Positions 36,533 to 45,494 of a stretch of DNA of 64,000 bases are shown here, piece after piece. Each line of letters starts with the position of its first letter. Position 1 is the first letter of the stretch. The DNA comes from Clostridium_H sp036677665 (GTDB taxonomy: Bacteria > Bacillota > Clostridia > Clostridiales > Clostridiaceae). Made by a program: the position numbers and the translations under genes. Where the stretch lies: contig JAVBVX010000035.1 in the NCBI GenBank assembly GCA_036677665.1, positions 1 to 64,000 of the forward strand, read 5' to 3'. The notes beneath the pieces are model-generated. The model was not told the origin of the DNA, searched no databases, and worked only from the letters and a program-made list of their open reading frames with translations.

Positions 36533-37549
36533 ATGCCATTCACAATCATCAGAAACGATATAATCAAAATGAAAGTTGACGCTATAGTTAACCCGTCCAA
36601 CCCAAAACTAAAGATGGGTGGAGGGGTAAGCGGCGCTATATTGGAAGCAGCGGATGATGCCGGACTTCAGAATGAATGCGATAAAATCGGGCATTGCGAA
36701 ATAGGTCAGGCCGTAATAACAAAAGCTTATAACCTTCCCGCTAAATACATAATACATACCGCAGGCCCCATCTGGCAGGATGGCAGCTATGAAGAACCTG
36801 CTTTGCTTTACAGCTGTTATATGAATTCAATGAAACTCGCTATCGAAAACAGCTGCAACTCTATAGCCTTTCCTTTAATATCCTCCGGAATATACAATTA
36901 TCCCAAAGACAAAGCATTATCAATAGCAGTAAGCGCTATAAGCGATTTTATATTAGTAAATGATATTACGGTCTATCTTGTTGTCTTTGATAAGAAAGCA
37001 TATCAATTAAGCGAAAAACTAATATCTTCGGTAGAGAAATACATAGACGATAACTACGTAGAAGATCATATAGAAAAGATATCAAGGATAAGAGATTCAT
37101 ATAATCAAATGCCGTATCAGGCTAGTTATGATAAAAGAGTAATCAGAAAAGAATTTTCAATCGAAGAATCAATACAGCATAATGAAGCACTTAAAATAGA
37201 CATACCTTTAGAACCTGCATTCTCAGAAATGCTTTTAAAACTTATAATAAAGAAAGATATAACAAACGTAGAAGTATATAAAAAAGCAAATATAGATAAA
37301 AAACTATTCGCTAAAATTATAGGCAACAATAATTACCATCCCTCAAAAAAGACTGCTTTAGCTCTATCTATCGCATTAGAGCTTAATCTTGATCAAACAT
37401 TGGATTTATTAAAAACAGCTGGATATACATTATCAAGAAGCAGTAGATTTGATGTTATTATAGAGTATTTTATAAAACAACAGATATATGATGTATTTAA
37501 AATAAATGAAGTGCTATTTAATTTTGAACTTCCATTGCTTGGTTATTAA
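36533..37549 (+). CDS. Macro-domain protein with C-terminal helical extension
   Basis: The 338-aa protein has a macro domain (residues 1 to about 175) with ADP-ribose-binding motifs VDAIVNPSNPKLKMGGGVSGAI and FPLISSGIYNYPKDKAL, then a linker, then a helical domain (about 230-338) with a regulator-like segment (ALALSIALELNLDQTLDLLKTAGYTLS) that resembles a phage-repressor-type fold. Macro domains bind or remove ADP-ribose. The combination is widespread in Firmicutes without known role. A vWA gene follows in the same direction. Ribosome site TAGGAG. Confidence 0.88.
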   Translation: MPFTIIRNDIIKMKVDAIVNPSNPKLKMGGGVSGAILEAADDAGLQNECDKIGHCEIGQAVITKAYNLPAKYIIHTAGPIWQDGSYEEPALLYSCYMNSMKLAIENSCNSIAFPLISSGIYNYPKDKALSIAVSAISDFILVNDITVYLVVFDKKAYQLSEKLISSVEKYIDDNYVEDHIEKISRIRDSYNQMPYQASYDKRVIRKEFSIEESIQHNEALKIDIPLEPAFSEMLLKLIIKKDITNVEVYKKANIDKKLFAKIIGNNNYHPSKKTALALSIALELNLDQTLDLLKTAGYTLSRSSRFDVIIEYFIKQQIYDVFKINEVLFNFELPLLGY

Positions 37550-37625
37550 AAGTCGCTTTTTAAGCGACCATATAGCCTTATTAAAATGCTATCCTTTGAT
37601 TATCAAATAATCGGAGGATATAAAA

Positions 37626-38279
37626 ATGAAAACAAACAGAACAGAATTAGTATTTATACTTGACAGAAGCGGATCTATGTCAGGACTGGAAAGCGATACA
37701 ATAGGAGGTTACAACGCACTTCTAAAAGAACAAAGACAAGTAAAAGGGGAGGCAACAGTAACGACAGTACTATTCGATGACAACTATGAACTGCTTCATG
37801 ACAGAATCAATATTAAAGAGATAATGCCCATAACAGAAAAAGACTATTATGTAAGAGGATGTACAGCGTTGCTTGACGCTATAGGATACTCTATTCAAAA
37901 AATATCAAACGTAGAAAAAATCAAGAGCGAAGAATACAAGGCTGACAAAGTACTTTTCGTCATAACAACAGACGGAATGGAAAACGCAAGCAGAGAGTTT
38001 GGTTATAGCAAAATAAAACAAATGATCCAAACACAAAAGGAAAAATATGGTTGGGAATTTATTTTCCTGGGAGCCAATATTGACGCTTTATCAACTGCCG
38101 AAAGTTTCGGGATAAGCGCTGATATGACCGCTAACTATCATGCGGACAGTAAGGGCACAAAGCTCAACTATAAGATAATGAGCAATGCGGTAAAAAACAT
38201 GCGTGAATGCGGAAATATTGACAGCAGCTGGAAAGATGAAATAGATAAGGATTTTAAAGATCGTAAGAGAAAGTGCTAA
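37626..38279 (+). CDS. von Willebrand factor A domain protein
   Basis: The 217-aa protein is essentially one vWA domain: MIDAS motif LDRSGSMSGLES (DxSxS) near residue 13, the conserved Thr in RGCTALLDAIG near 80 and the Asp in ITTDGMENAS near 118. It has no signal peptide or membrane helix, so it is cytoplasmic and probably scaffolds partner proteins in a metal-dependent way. It lies 76 nt after the macro-domain gene with ribosome site CGGAGG; the pair may act together. Confidence 0.9.
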   Translation: MKTNRTELVFILDRSGSMSGLESDTIGGYNALLKEQRQVKGEATVTTVLFDDNYELLHDRINIKEIMPITEKDYYVRGCTALLDAIGYSIQKISNVEKIKSEEYKADKVLFVITTDGMENASREFGYSKIKQMIQTQKEKYGWEFIFLGANIDALSTAESFGISADMTANYHADSKGTKLNYKIMSNAVKNMRECGNIDSSWKDEIDKDFKDRKRKC

Positions 38280-38320
38280 TTTAATATATAAACTGTTTTA
38301 ATGTTAATTTGCTTTGTAAA

Positions 38321-38404
38321 ATGGTGCTTGAAGTAAATAGCGGAAACGAGGACTTATTATCTATAATTAGAGACTTGCAGAATGCAGGTGTTCAATTTGT
38401 ATAA
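38321..38404 (+). pseudogene. Short coding remnant (27 codons)
   Basis: An ATG-initiated frame ends NEDLLSIIRDLQNAGVQFV just before the next gene. It has no ribosome site and reads like the C-terminal tail of a larger protein. The parent family is unknown. Confidence 0.3.
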
Positions 38405-38418
38405 GGAGATACGATAAC

Positions 38419-39174
38419 ATGGACATATTGAATTTAAAAGTTAAGCATACATCTTTTGGTTTAGGCACAGTTATTGAAGCAGACGACAAATATTTCACAG
38501 TTCAATTTGACGCAAAGAAAAGTAAATTTGAATATCCAGAAGCTTTTGAGAAATTTATCAAAGCTGATGATTCGGCAGTACAAGATGCAATAATGAAAGA
38601 TATCGCTGCTGCAAAGCAGGCTGAGGAAGAAAGACGTCAAGCAGAGCTTGCAGAACGTAAACTTGCGGAAGATAGAAAAGAGGCAGAGAAACAGTCAGCC
38701 TACCATACTACTAAAAAATTCAGAAACATCGAGAATGGCTTTAGAGAAGATTATAACGTTGCTTATTTAGCGCGAAATCCAATATTGACGTATCAAGAAG
38801 TGGAAGGCCAGTTTAATATCAGAATAGCGGGCTTCGGTAGAGGTATTAATATAACACCATCTGCAGTTGTATTAATCTCCTCTGTTGAAAAAAAGAAATC
38901 TGGATTTGTATACCATGACCGTTGGACTAATGATGGCGACTATATTTATTCAGGTGAGGGAAAAAGCGGTAACCAGACTATGTCGTCAGGAAACAGAGCT
39001 ATTATGTCTGCTGCAAAAGAAGGAAAAGCAATTCATTTATTTGTAAAGTTTTCACCTCAAGAATATTACTATCAAGGTATATTTGAGCTTGTAAATTATA
39101 CCTATGAAGATGACCTGGATGAGAGCGGAAATACAAGAAAAGAGTATAAGTTTAGAATCAGAAAAGTAAAATAA
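38419..39174 (+). CDS. Tudor/CarD-like domain fused to SRA-like domain
   Basis: The 251-aa protein has three parts. Residues 1-50 (VKHTSFGLGTVIEADDKYFTVQF...YPEAFEKF) are a small beta-barrel of the type attached to many helicases and nucleases. Residues 55-100 are a charged coiled coil. The C-terminal part (about 140-250) has YSGEGKSGNQTMSSGNRAI, IHLFVKFS, YYYQGIFEL and a closing KEYKFRI, the pattern of SRA-like modules in McrA-type modified-DNA restriction enzymes. No nuclease domain is present. It may read modified bases for another protein; this is inference. Ribosome site AAGGAG. Confidence 0.65.
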   Translation: MDILNLKVKHTSFGLGTVIEADDKYFTVQFDAKKSKFEYPEAFEKFIKADDSAVQDAIMKDIAAAKQAEEERRQAELAERKLAEDRKEAEKQSAYHTTKKFRNIENGFREDYNVAYLARNPILTYQEVEGQFNIRIAGFGRGINITPSAVVLISSVEKKKSGFVYHDRWTNDGDYIYSGEGKSGNQTMSSGNRAIMSAAKEGKAIHLFVKFSPQEYYYQGIFELVNYTYEDDLDESGNTRKEYKFRIRKVK

Positions 39175-39303
39175 AGTACAAAAATTTTGATTTATGTACC
39201 AATGCAATAATACATAATGACGAAAATTGATTATTTGTGAGGTGTTTAATATAATCCGCTGCATTCTGGAGTATTACCTCCTTTAGTAAAGAGGTGTAAA
39301 ACT

Positions 39304-39699
39304 GTGAAAATAATTAAAGTTACAGCAGGAATTATTACTGATAAAGATAAAGTTTTAATTACTAGGCGTGCACCGAAAGAAAACTTTGCTGGTGGTTGGG
39401 AGTTTCCAGGCGGAAAAATTGAAGCTAATGAAACACCACAAGAATGTCTTGCTAGAGAGCTTAAAGAAGAGCTCAACATATCTGTTTCTGCAGGAAGATT
39501 ATGTACTGAAGTAACTCACGTTTACGGTAATATGAACATTAATCTAATTGCTTATTATTGTACTATTATTGATGGAAAAATTCAGATATCTGTACATGAT
39601 AAGTATAGGTGGATTATAATAAATGATTTATTTAAATACGACCTTTTACAAGCAGATGTCTCTATTGCTAAAAAGGTAATTGAGGAATATTATGAGTAG
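39304..39699 (+). CDS. Nudix hydrolase (MutT-like)
   Basis: The 131-aa protein has the full Nudix box GGKIEANETPQECLAREL followed by KEELNI (G-x5-E-x7-REL-x-EE-x-G/N), preceded by GGWEFPG as in MutT/8-oxo-dGTP diphosphatases. The start is GTG 39304 after AGAGGTG. In defence islands such enzymes often accompany helicases; here an unknown gene and a RecQ-like helicase-nuclease follow. The substrate, probably a modified or canonical dNTP, is not decided by sequence. Confidence 0.9.
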   Translation: MKIIKVTAGIITDKDKVLITRRAPKENFAGGWEFPGGKIEANETPQECLARELKEELNISVSAGRLCTEVTHVYGNMNINLIAYYCTIIDGKIQISVHDKYRWIIINDLFKYDLLQADVSIAKKVIEEYYE

Positions 39700-40036
39700 T
39701 TTTTGTATATTTGTAATTAGGCAGACGGTAACGCACTCCGAAATTATAGCTCAGGTTCAACTTGCCTTCCGATAAAGAAAGATTAAGAATTCAGGCTAAA
39801 TAAAAGTAAGTAAGCCAATTGAATTATGAATATGCAGTGCATATCTCTCAATTTTTTAATATAACAAAAGAAGAGTGGCTTAGCGAAAATTACATAGTTA
39901 CGGTTGGCGAAGCTCCTAGCAAGGTGCAGATGGAAGCATGGGATTATTATTAATTATAGATTCTGCGACTGAAATGATTAAAGATATTAAGATAGGTAAG
40001 TATATTTTAACAAAAAATAATTAAGGAGAAATTATT
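39700..40036 (+). pseudogene. Gap with degraded coding remnant
   Basis: No intact gene is present. One frame near 39818-39953 reads NYEYAVHISQFFNITKEEWL, then SENYIVTVGEAPSKVQMEAWDYY and a stop, preceded by other short frames broken by stops. This looks like a decayed gene of unknown family. The next gene's ribosome site (AAGGAG) is at its right end. Confidence 0.4.
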
Positions 40037-41023
40037 ATGTATACACATCAAGAAGAGCGTTCAGTAGAAGCTGTTTGCTTTGAGAATGATCATATTGATA
40101 AAGTCATGCACGTTATCAAAACTAAGTTCGAAGAATATTTTCAGCTCTTTATAGAGCTTGAGGCAGGATATTCTATATCAGAAAAAGCTGCACTGGAGCT
40201 GTCTAAAGTATTTAAGGTTCAGGAGTCAATAAAGAAAAAAAGCACAAATCTAACAGTTAATTTTAAGAATATTATTGCTGAAGGATTAGCTGAATTTGAA
40301 AAAGATAGGGGAAAATATCAAGCGATTTTTGATAAAGAAGCTTTGGAGGAATATACTGATGACCCTTCATATTTTAAATCTACCGTGTTAAAGAATGAAT
40401 GCCCTATTATTCATGCTACCATACATAACAAACGAGCAAAAGAACTTGATAAATACAGATATGAATTTAATATTTCTGATGCCGGGGAATTATTGAATGT
40501 TGTAACAAACCTATATTATTTTGCTGAAGACTATCATAATGATTTCTATAATAAAGACACATATGACCAAATATCGAATTATTCAGATTTAGAAATTAGT
40601 GATCTGGACACAGATGATTATATTGTGTACGGTGTTATAGGTGGCGGTATTAAGAGCCAAATGCTTTACAAGGTATACCCTTCTGTGTTTCCAAATAGAA
40701 GCAGAGATGCAATTTGGGCTTTGTGGTATTTAAGTGAAAAAAAAGCTTTCGACTGCTTACAAGGTTCGGAATTTTTAATGATCGATATAAATAAATTTAT
40801 AACACAACAAAATTATTTCTATCCGTATGAATTATTTGCTTTCTATGCTCATCAGATTTTTCAGTTATTAAAACAAAAAGCAGAAGCTAATAAAGTATAT
40901 TTGAATCCAGACTATCGGTATGTTATAGTTGATTCATTTTTATCTTTTATTGCAGAACAGCATGCTGATGATATTTCTGTGCTGAAACAGCAGATTAAGG
41001 ATGGTGGATTTGAATATGCTTGA
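40037..41023 (+). CDS. Unknown 328-aa protein coupled to the helicase-nuclease
   Basis: I do not recognise a family. The protein is acidic and mostly helical, with a central IVYGVIGGGIKSQMLYKVYPSVFPNRSRDAIWALWYLSEKK segment (about residues 195-240) that looks like the most conserved core, and no membrane helices or signal peptide. Its stop codon overlaps the start of the next gene (ATGCTTGA), so it is made with the RecQ-like protein and probably works with it. Ribosome site AAGGAGAA. A defence role is suggested only by the neighbourhood. Confidence 0.75.
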   Translation: MYTHQEERSVEAVCFENDHIDKVMHVIKTKFEEYFQLFIELEAGYSISEKAALELSKVFKVQESIKKKSTNLTVNFKNIIAEGLAEFEKDRGKYQAIFDKEALEEYTDDPSYFKSTVLKNECPIIHATIHNKRAKELDKYRYEFNISDAGELLNVVTNLYYFAEDYHNDFYNKDTYDQISNYSDLEISDLDTDDYIVYGVIGGGIKSQMLYKVYPSVFPNRSRDAIWALWYLSEKKAFDCLQGSEFLMIDINKFITQQNYFYPYELFAFYAHQIFQLLKQKAEANKVYLNPDYRYVIVDSFLSFIAEQHADDISVLKQQIKDGGFEYA

Positions 41024-43016
41024 TATTGACATTAAATTTGAGAATTATTTTCCGACTTTAGCAAATGAATTTAGTTTAAAGCCATTTCAAAAGAAAGTAA
41101 TTACAAATATTATAAATAATGGGAACACACTTTGCATAATGCCAACAGGAGGTGGCAAGTCTTTAATTTATTGGATGTCTGGATTATTGCTTGGTGGAAT
41201 AACAATTGTAATTTCTCCGCTTATTGCACTTATTGATGAACAAACTGAAAAAATAAGAGAACAAGGTTTTGAGGTACTTACAATACATGGCGGAATGGAT
41301 TCTTCAAAACAAGCAAAAATATTGATTGATTTTGCAAACGGAAAATTCAATCCAAAGTTTATATTTGTGAGCCCGGAAAAAATAGCAACAGATGGATTGT
41401 TTGAGTATTGCATTAGCAAACGCAAAGATGACATTTCAATGTTTGCCATTGATGAAGTGCATTGCGTTAGTCAGTGGGGTACTAGCTTTAGACCTTTTTA
41501 TAAGCGTATTCCAAATTTTATTTCACGCATTTTTTCAAGTGAAGTAACACCGAAAATATTAGCTTTAACAGCAACGCTTAACCCTAAGGAAGTTGTAGAT
41601 ATATGTAATGAATTTAAGATTATCCCTATGAATATCGTTAGAGATAATCTTTTGATGCGTTCTGAAATATCTTTAAAAATATTAAAATTTAATAAAGAGG
41701 TTGATAAAGAAGACAAACTATGGGACTTAATAAAAATGCATCGAGGCGAAAAAACTCTTGTTTATGTATACCGTATTGCAAGTGAGCATGGAGTTGAAAA
41801 ACTTTCTATAAAAGCCGAAGAAAAAGGATATAACTCTGTTTGCTTTCATGGAGAAATGTCGGCAGCTGACAGAAAAGATATTATTGCAAATTATAAAAAT
41901 AATAATATCGATATTATTTTTGCTACCAATGCTTTTGGAATGGGGATTGATATACCGGATATACGCACCGTTATCCATTATATGATACCGGAGTCGGTTG
42001 AGCAGTATTATCAAGAAATTGGTAGAGCTGCAAGAGATAATAAATCAGCTAATGCATATTTACTTTACTCAAATAGAAATATTGATGTAAAAAGAAAATG
42101 GTTCATTGACGGCTCATTCCCAAAAGAAGAAAAGTTGAAAGTTGCTTATAAAAAAGCAACGAAAAATGAAAAAGGGATAAAAACATTACCTTATTTTGAA
42201 GACGAAGATATACAACTCTGCTTACATTATTATTTGGATTGCGGAATTATTAATGTTCTTTGTAAAGGATTTTCAGATTTCAAAGGAATATCAAGTACAA
42301 GTGACAAAGAGTTAGAAGAATTGATAAATAGTACAAAAACTAGAAATTTAATCACGACTATAATAAAATCTACAAAAACTGCGGAGGAAATTGTTGGAAC
42401 GACTTATGATTGTATTGTTAATGGAAAGGCTATTCTTTCAAAACCTGTAGATAGAAGACTAATCATTGATGTTAAAGAAAATATAATAGATGATAATAAT
42501 ATGAACTTAATTATGGCTTTAATAAATGAAAAACGTAAATATAAACATCGTTTACTTGATTATTTAGTTTATTTAATCGACGACAATATATCATCAAACG
42601 AGTTGCATCAAGAAATAGGTAAATATCTGGGCGTTGATAAACATCAGTTAGGCAGAATATATTCAACCATTAAAGGTGATTTAGTAAGAAGTAAATCAGA
42701 AGTAATAATTTCCAACCTATTATATCAAAATCAAATAAATTATGAGTACGAAAAAAAATTGGAGTATGGTGCGGGAAAGTGGATTGAACCTGATTTTACA
42801 ATTATATTTCCCAATGGGGAAGAATTGTATTGGGAACATCTAGGAATGCTTGGCATTGAAAGCTATGATAAACGTTGGATCGAGAAAAAGGATATTTATG
42901 ATAATCATTTCAATGGACATCTTGTTGTTACGTATGAAGGAGCAACTATAACAGACAGCACGGTTGAAATTATTAAAAAAATTAAAGCTGAAATTTATTG
43001 TGTTAAAGATTGCTAG
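41016..43016 (+). CDS. RecQ-like helicase with C-terminal PD-(D/E)xK-like nuclease domain
   Basis: The 666-aa protein has a RecQ-type SF2 helicase (about residues 20-340): MPTGGGKSLIYW, DEVHCVSQWGTSFRP (DEVH), ALTATL, TNAFGMGIDIPDIR, QEIGRAARD. Its C-terminus (about 560-660) has RSKSEVIISNLL, PDFTIIFPNGEELYWEHLGM and WIEKKDIY, a nuclease-like module also seen fused to other helicases. ATG 41001 is in frame, but AAGGATGGTGG before ATG 41016 decides the start. The stop codon TAG lies inside the 21-bp att-arm motif at 43011, so the gene reaches exactly to the element border. Confidence 0.85.
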   Translation: MLDIDIKFENYFPTLANEFSLKPFQKKVITNIINNGNTLCIMPTGGGKSLIYWMSGLLLGGITIVISPLIALIDEQTEKIREQGFEVLTIHGGMDSSKQAKILIDFANGKFNPKFIFVSPEKIATDGLFEYCISKRKDDISMFAIDEVHCVSQWGTSFRPFYKRIPNFISRIFSSEVTPKILALTATLNPKEVVDICNEFKIIPMNIVRDNLLMRSEISLKILKFNKEVDKEDKLWDLIKMHRGEKTLVYVYRIASEHGVEKLSIKAEEKGYNSVCFHGEMSAADRKDIIANYKNNNIDIIFATNAFGMGIDIPDIRTVIHYMIPESVEQYYQEIGRAARDNKSANAYLLYSNRNIDVKRKWFIDGSFPKEEKLKVAYKKATKNEKGIKTLPYFEDEDIQLCLHYYLDCGIINVLCKGFSDFKGISSTSDKELEELINSTKTRNLITTIIKSTKTAEEIVGTTYDCIVNGKAILSKPVDRRLIIDVKENIIDDNNMNLIMALINEKRKYKHRLLDYLVYLIDDNISSNELHQEIGKYLGVDKHQLGRIYSTIKGDLVRSKSEVIISNLLYQNQINYEYEKKLEYGAGKWIEPDFTIIFPNGEELYWEHLGMLGIESYDKRWIEKKDIYDNHFNGHLVVTYEGATITDSTVEIIKKIKAEIYCVKDC

Positions 43017-43031
43017 TCATTTGCTAGACAA
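43011..43031 (+). repeat. 21-bp att-arm motif, copy at first internal junction
   Basis: The copy is TGCTAGTC-ATTTG-CTAGACAA. It starts exactly 100 nt before the tRNA-like core at 43111, the same spacing as at 53713/53813 and 55328/55428. It includes the stop codon of the helicase gene. Confidence 0.8.
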
Positions 43032-43110
43032 TGTGTAAAAATAGGCTTTAATACAAGCATATAAATATACGCAATACCGCGCAAATACGCTGTTTTAAGG
43101 GTGTTTGGTT

Positions 43111-43159
43111 CTGATTTGTAATCAGAAAGCTTCGGGCTTGCGTCCCATCTCCGACTACT
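43111..43159 (+). repeat. Degenerate tRNA-Thr 3' half (first internal att core)
   Basis: CTGATTTGTAATCAG preserves the anticodon arm of tRNA-Thr with anticodon TGT, but the T-arm (TTCGGGCTTGCGTCCC) and acceptor end are mutated and there is no 5' half. I read it as a decayed attachment core between elements 1 and 2. Confidence 0.75.
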
Positions 43160-43171
43160 TTACAATAACAT

Positions 43172-43198
43172 AAAACCACTAATTTGCGTGGTTTTTTT
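43172..43198 (+). terminator. Intrinsic terminator after the first internal att core
   Basis: An 8-bp stem AAAACCAC/GTGGTTTT with an 8-nt loop and T run. It is probably the terminator that once followed the tRNA 3' end carried by this junction. Confidence 0.75.
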
Positions 43199-43217
43199 GA
43201 TGTCACTTTATAAACTT

Positions 43218-43438
43218 ATGTCCAGAAATTTTAACGCAGATAATTTGCAGGTCTCGTATCAGCATTGGATTAATATTAAAATTGGTTAAAATTGCCATCT
43301 ATGTTTTGCTCTCATATAATTTATATGTTAGAATATAAAAAAAGGAAAATATAAAAGTCATTGAATATTAATTATTAATAAAATAATTTTTACTTATAAT
43401 TCATTAATTTTATTAAACAAAAATAGAGGAGTGAATTT
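43218..43438 (+). repeat. Leader of the PH-like gene, homologous to 53878-54067
   Basis: The non-coding stretch starts ATGTCCA and runs through GCTCTCATATAATTTATATG to the PH-like gene. The same order of sequence precedes the paralogue at 54068. It contains AT-rich promoter-like TATAAT and AGAATATAAAAAAA stretches. No reading frame. Confidence 0.7.
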
Positions 43439-43918
43439 ATGGATAAGAACTTTGAAAGCATAAAACCTGATTTAACCGTAATGGGAGGTTATGGGATTTT
43501 CGGCAAAAAAGCAGTATTGCTTGGATTTAGTAAAATTGGTATTATTGTAACTTTTTACGATTCACAAGAAGTTAAAGAAATCACTAAAAAACTTTCACAA
43601 GAAAGCAAAGACAGAGGCGAAGGAACATTTGCCAGAATTGCATCAAGCATGAAAGCGGGAAATGTATACATAGCCAATGTAAGTTCAAAAACAATACAGC
43701 AAACTCTCGATGCAAATAAAGAAAACTTTTTTATTCAATCAGATGATATTGAGAAAATCAAGATAAACAAATCTACTGACAGCGAAAATGCTCAAGATTA
43801 TTATTCAATAGTCATAAAAACGAGTAAAGATAAACATAAATTCAATCTTCAAATCGACGGAGCCAAAGAAAGAACGATAAAAATTTATTGCAAAGAAAAT
43901 TATTCCATTAAAATCTGA
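43439..43918 (+). CDS. PH-like-fold protein, paralogue of the 54068 gene (159 aa)
   Basis: The mostly beta-stranded protein (FGKKAVLLGFSKIGIIVTFYD; ENFFIQSDDIEKIKINKS; YYSIVIKTSKDKHKFNLQI; final KIYCKENYSIKI) has the strand pattern of bacterial PH-like domains, in which ipxxxIxkIk is followed by a strand pair. It is clearly homologous along its full length to the product at 54068. It heads the lipoprotein/radical SAM/ABC cassette. No signal peptide. I know no function; a membrane-proximal binding role is a guess. Confidence 0.7.
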   Translation: MDKNFESIKPDLTVMGGYGIFGKKAVLLGFSKIGIIVTFYDSQEVKEITKKLSQESKDRGEGTFARIASSMKAGNVYIANVSSKTIQQTLDANKENFFIQSDDIEKIKINKSTDSENAQDYYSIVIKTSKDKHKFNLQIDGAKERTIKIYCKENYSIKI

Positions 43919-43974
43919 TAAATTCATAATTAATTATTTTATAGAAAACAAATTAAATTATAGGAGAATTTAAG

Positions 43975-45471
43975 ATGAAAAAATTTAAAATAACAATGAC
44001 ATTTATTTTAATATTACTTTTAGCAATAACAGGCACTGCCTGCGGCAAAAACCTTCAAAAAACATTTGGCGAAAATTTGAAAAACTCTTTGCTTGATGTG
44101 TCAAAAACCTCAGAAAATATTTCAGCTATGCAAACTGACCTTATATTTAACCCGTCTAAACAAACAGACTCAAGTAAATCTAACAGCGTTACAATAAGCG
44201 TGGATTTAGCAAATGCTTCAGAGCCCAATAACAAAGTCAATTTTATCTCAGAAACTATTTATAATGCGACAACAAAAGACGCTTCGCAGACAGTGAGCAT
44301 AGGCAGCGGAAGTGAAAGCACTCAAAGCGGAGGGGTATTTTTTATAGGAAATAAAATGCTTATAAAAAGAGGCGGATCAGATAAAAAAATGATTCAATAT
44401 GTTTTGACTGACGAAATTGCCAAATCATTATCAAGTGATATGCCTGCAAACCGCCTTGATAAGCTTATTACAAATAACATTCAGTCAACAGGTAATGAAA
44501 CATGGACAGCGGATATAGACGCATTTATAGCAAAACTAACTGAAAATACAACAAAACAGGACTATTCCGAAATAAAAGAAACAAAATCAATTCTGGGAAA
44601 AGACCAGGAACTGTCTGATATTGCTTTAAATATCAACGGAGAAAAAGCGCAGTTAATAACTGCTGAATTGTTAAAGTTATTGCAAAAGCAGTCAAACATA
44701 AAATCGGTTATTTCAGGAATGTCGACGGATAATAACGGAACAAGCGCACTTGATAAAGCTTTGTTATATATAAACGGCTTAACATCAGATGAAGCACAAA
44801 ATCTTCAGCTTGTTTTCAAGACACAAATGTTAAATGACAAGGTATTCGGTTTTGAGATTACTGCCACAATAAATGAAAAAAGTTTTGTTATTGCAAACAA
44901 CCATATTGTTAATGGTTTTGAACAGCAGCAGGAGCTAAAATTAACAAACTTCGATAAAAGCGGAATTGCTTTTTCAAGCAAAGATGTATCGCAAGGCGGA
45001 GACAATTATAAGGGAGATATGTCTTATATAAATTACATAGAAGGCGGAACAGCGAAAGACAGCTTAACCGCGCAATGGAGCAGCGTAAAAACAGACAAAT
45101 CTGTATCATCAGATTATTCATATAATACGGTTATATTTTATTCTGAAGACGGAGCGGAAACATCTTATAATGCAGGCGGAAATATTAAATGGACTCAGAG
45201 TGAAGCAAGCGACGGCAGCATTGATGCAACAGGCAGCGGAAACGTTACCTTATCGCTAGGAGGAGACGCTCAAAAATTATTGATAAACATGACTATGAAT
45301 AAGAAATTCGGCGATACGGAAATAAAAGCTCCGCAGTTTATTGAAAGCTCTGGTATTTCGGTAAATAGCAGCGATGCTTTGGTGACGGCTCTTGATATTG
45401 ACAAAAATGAATACTTGAAGCAAAACGCAGCTATGAGAGCAATTGGAGTTGTATTGCTTTTACTTATATAA
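43975..45471 (+). CDS. Large lipoprotein of unknown family (498 aa)
   Basis: A signal peptide with lipobox TGTAC (Cys23) makes this an outer-surface lipoprotein. The mature part is Ser/Asn/Thr-rich, with alternating strands (VTISVDLANASEPNN; AQWSSVKTDKSVSSDYSY; ATGSGNVTLSLGG), and ends with a hydrophobic helix, AMRAIGVVLLLLI. It lies 24 nt before the radical SAM gene. It could be the substrate or partner of that enzyme or of the exporter; I see no known domain. A 22-codon stub of a paralogue survives at 54603. Confidence 0.75.
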   Translation: MKKFKITMTFILILLLAITGTACGKNLQKTFGENLKNSLLDVSKTSENISAMQTDLIFNPSKQTDSSKSNSVTISVDLANASEPNNKVNFISETIYNATTKDASQTVSIGSGSESTQSGGVFFIGNKMLIKRGGSDKKMIQYVLTDEIAKSLSSDMPANRLDKLITNNIQSTGNETWTADIDAFIAKLTENTTKQDYSEIKETKSILGKDQELSDIALNINGEKAQLITAELLKLLQKQSNIKSVISGMSTDNNGTSALDKALLYINGLTSDEAQNLQLVFKTQMLNDKVFGFEITATINEKSFVIANNHIVNGFEQQQELKLTNFDKSGIAFSSKDVSQGGDNYKGDMSYINYIEGGTAKDSLTAQWSSVKTDKSVSSDYSYNTVIFYSEDGAETSYNAGGNIKWTQSEASDGSIDATGSGNVTLSLGGDAQKLLINMTMNKKFGDTEIKAPQFIESSGISVNSSDALVTALDIDKNEYLKQNAAMRAIGVVLLLLI

Positions 45472-45494
45472 TAATACGAAGGATGGTTTAAGAA

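Noticed and set aside
37551..37568. Terminator after the macro-domain gene
   Set aside because: GTCGCTT/AAGCGAC forms a short hairpin but no T run follows, and the vWA gene continues in the same direction.
40037..43016. Hachiman defence pair (HamA/HamB)
   Set aside because: The gene order and sizes are similar, but the helicase is RecQ-like with a nuclease tail and I see no DUF1837 features in the first protein.
43111..43159. A second tRNA-Thr gene
   Set aside because: Only an anticodon-arm-to-3' half is present and the T-arm and acceptor are mutated; it is a decayed att core.
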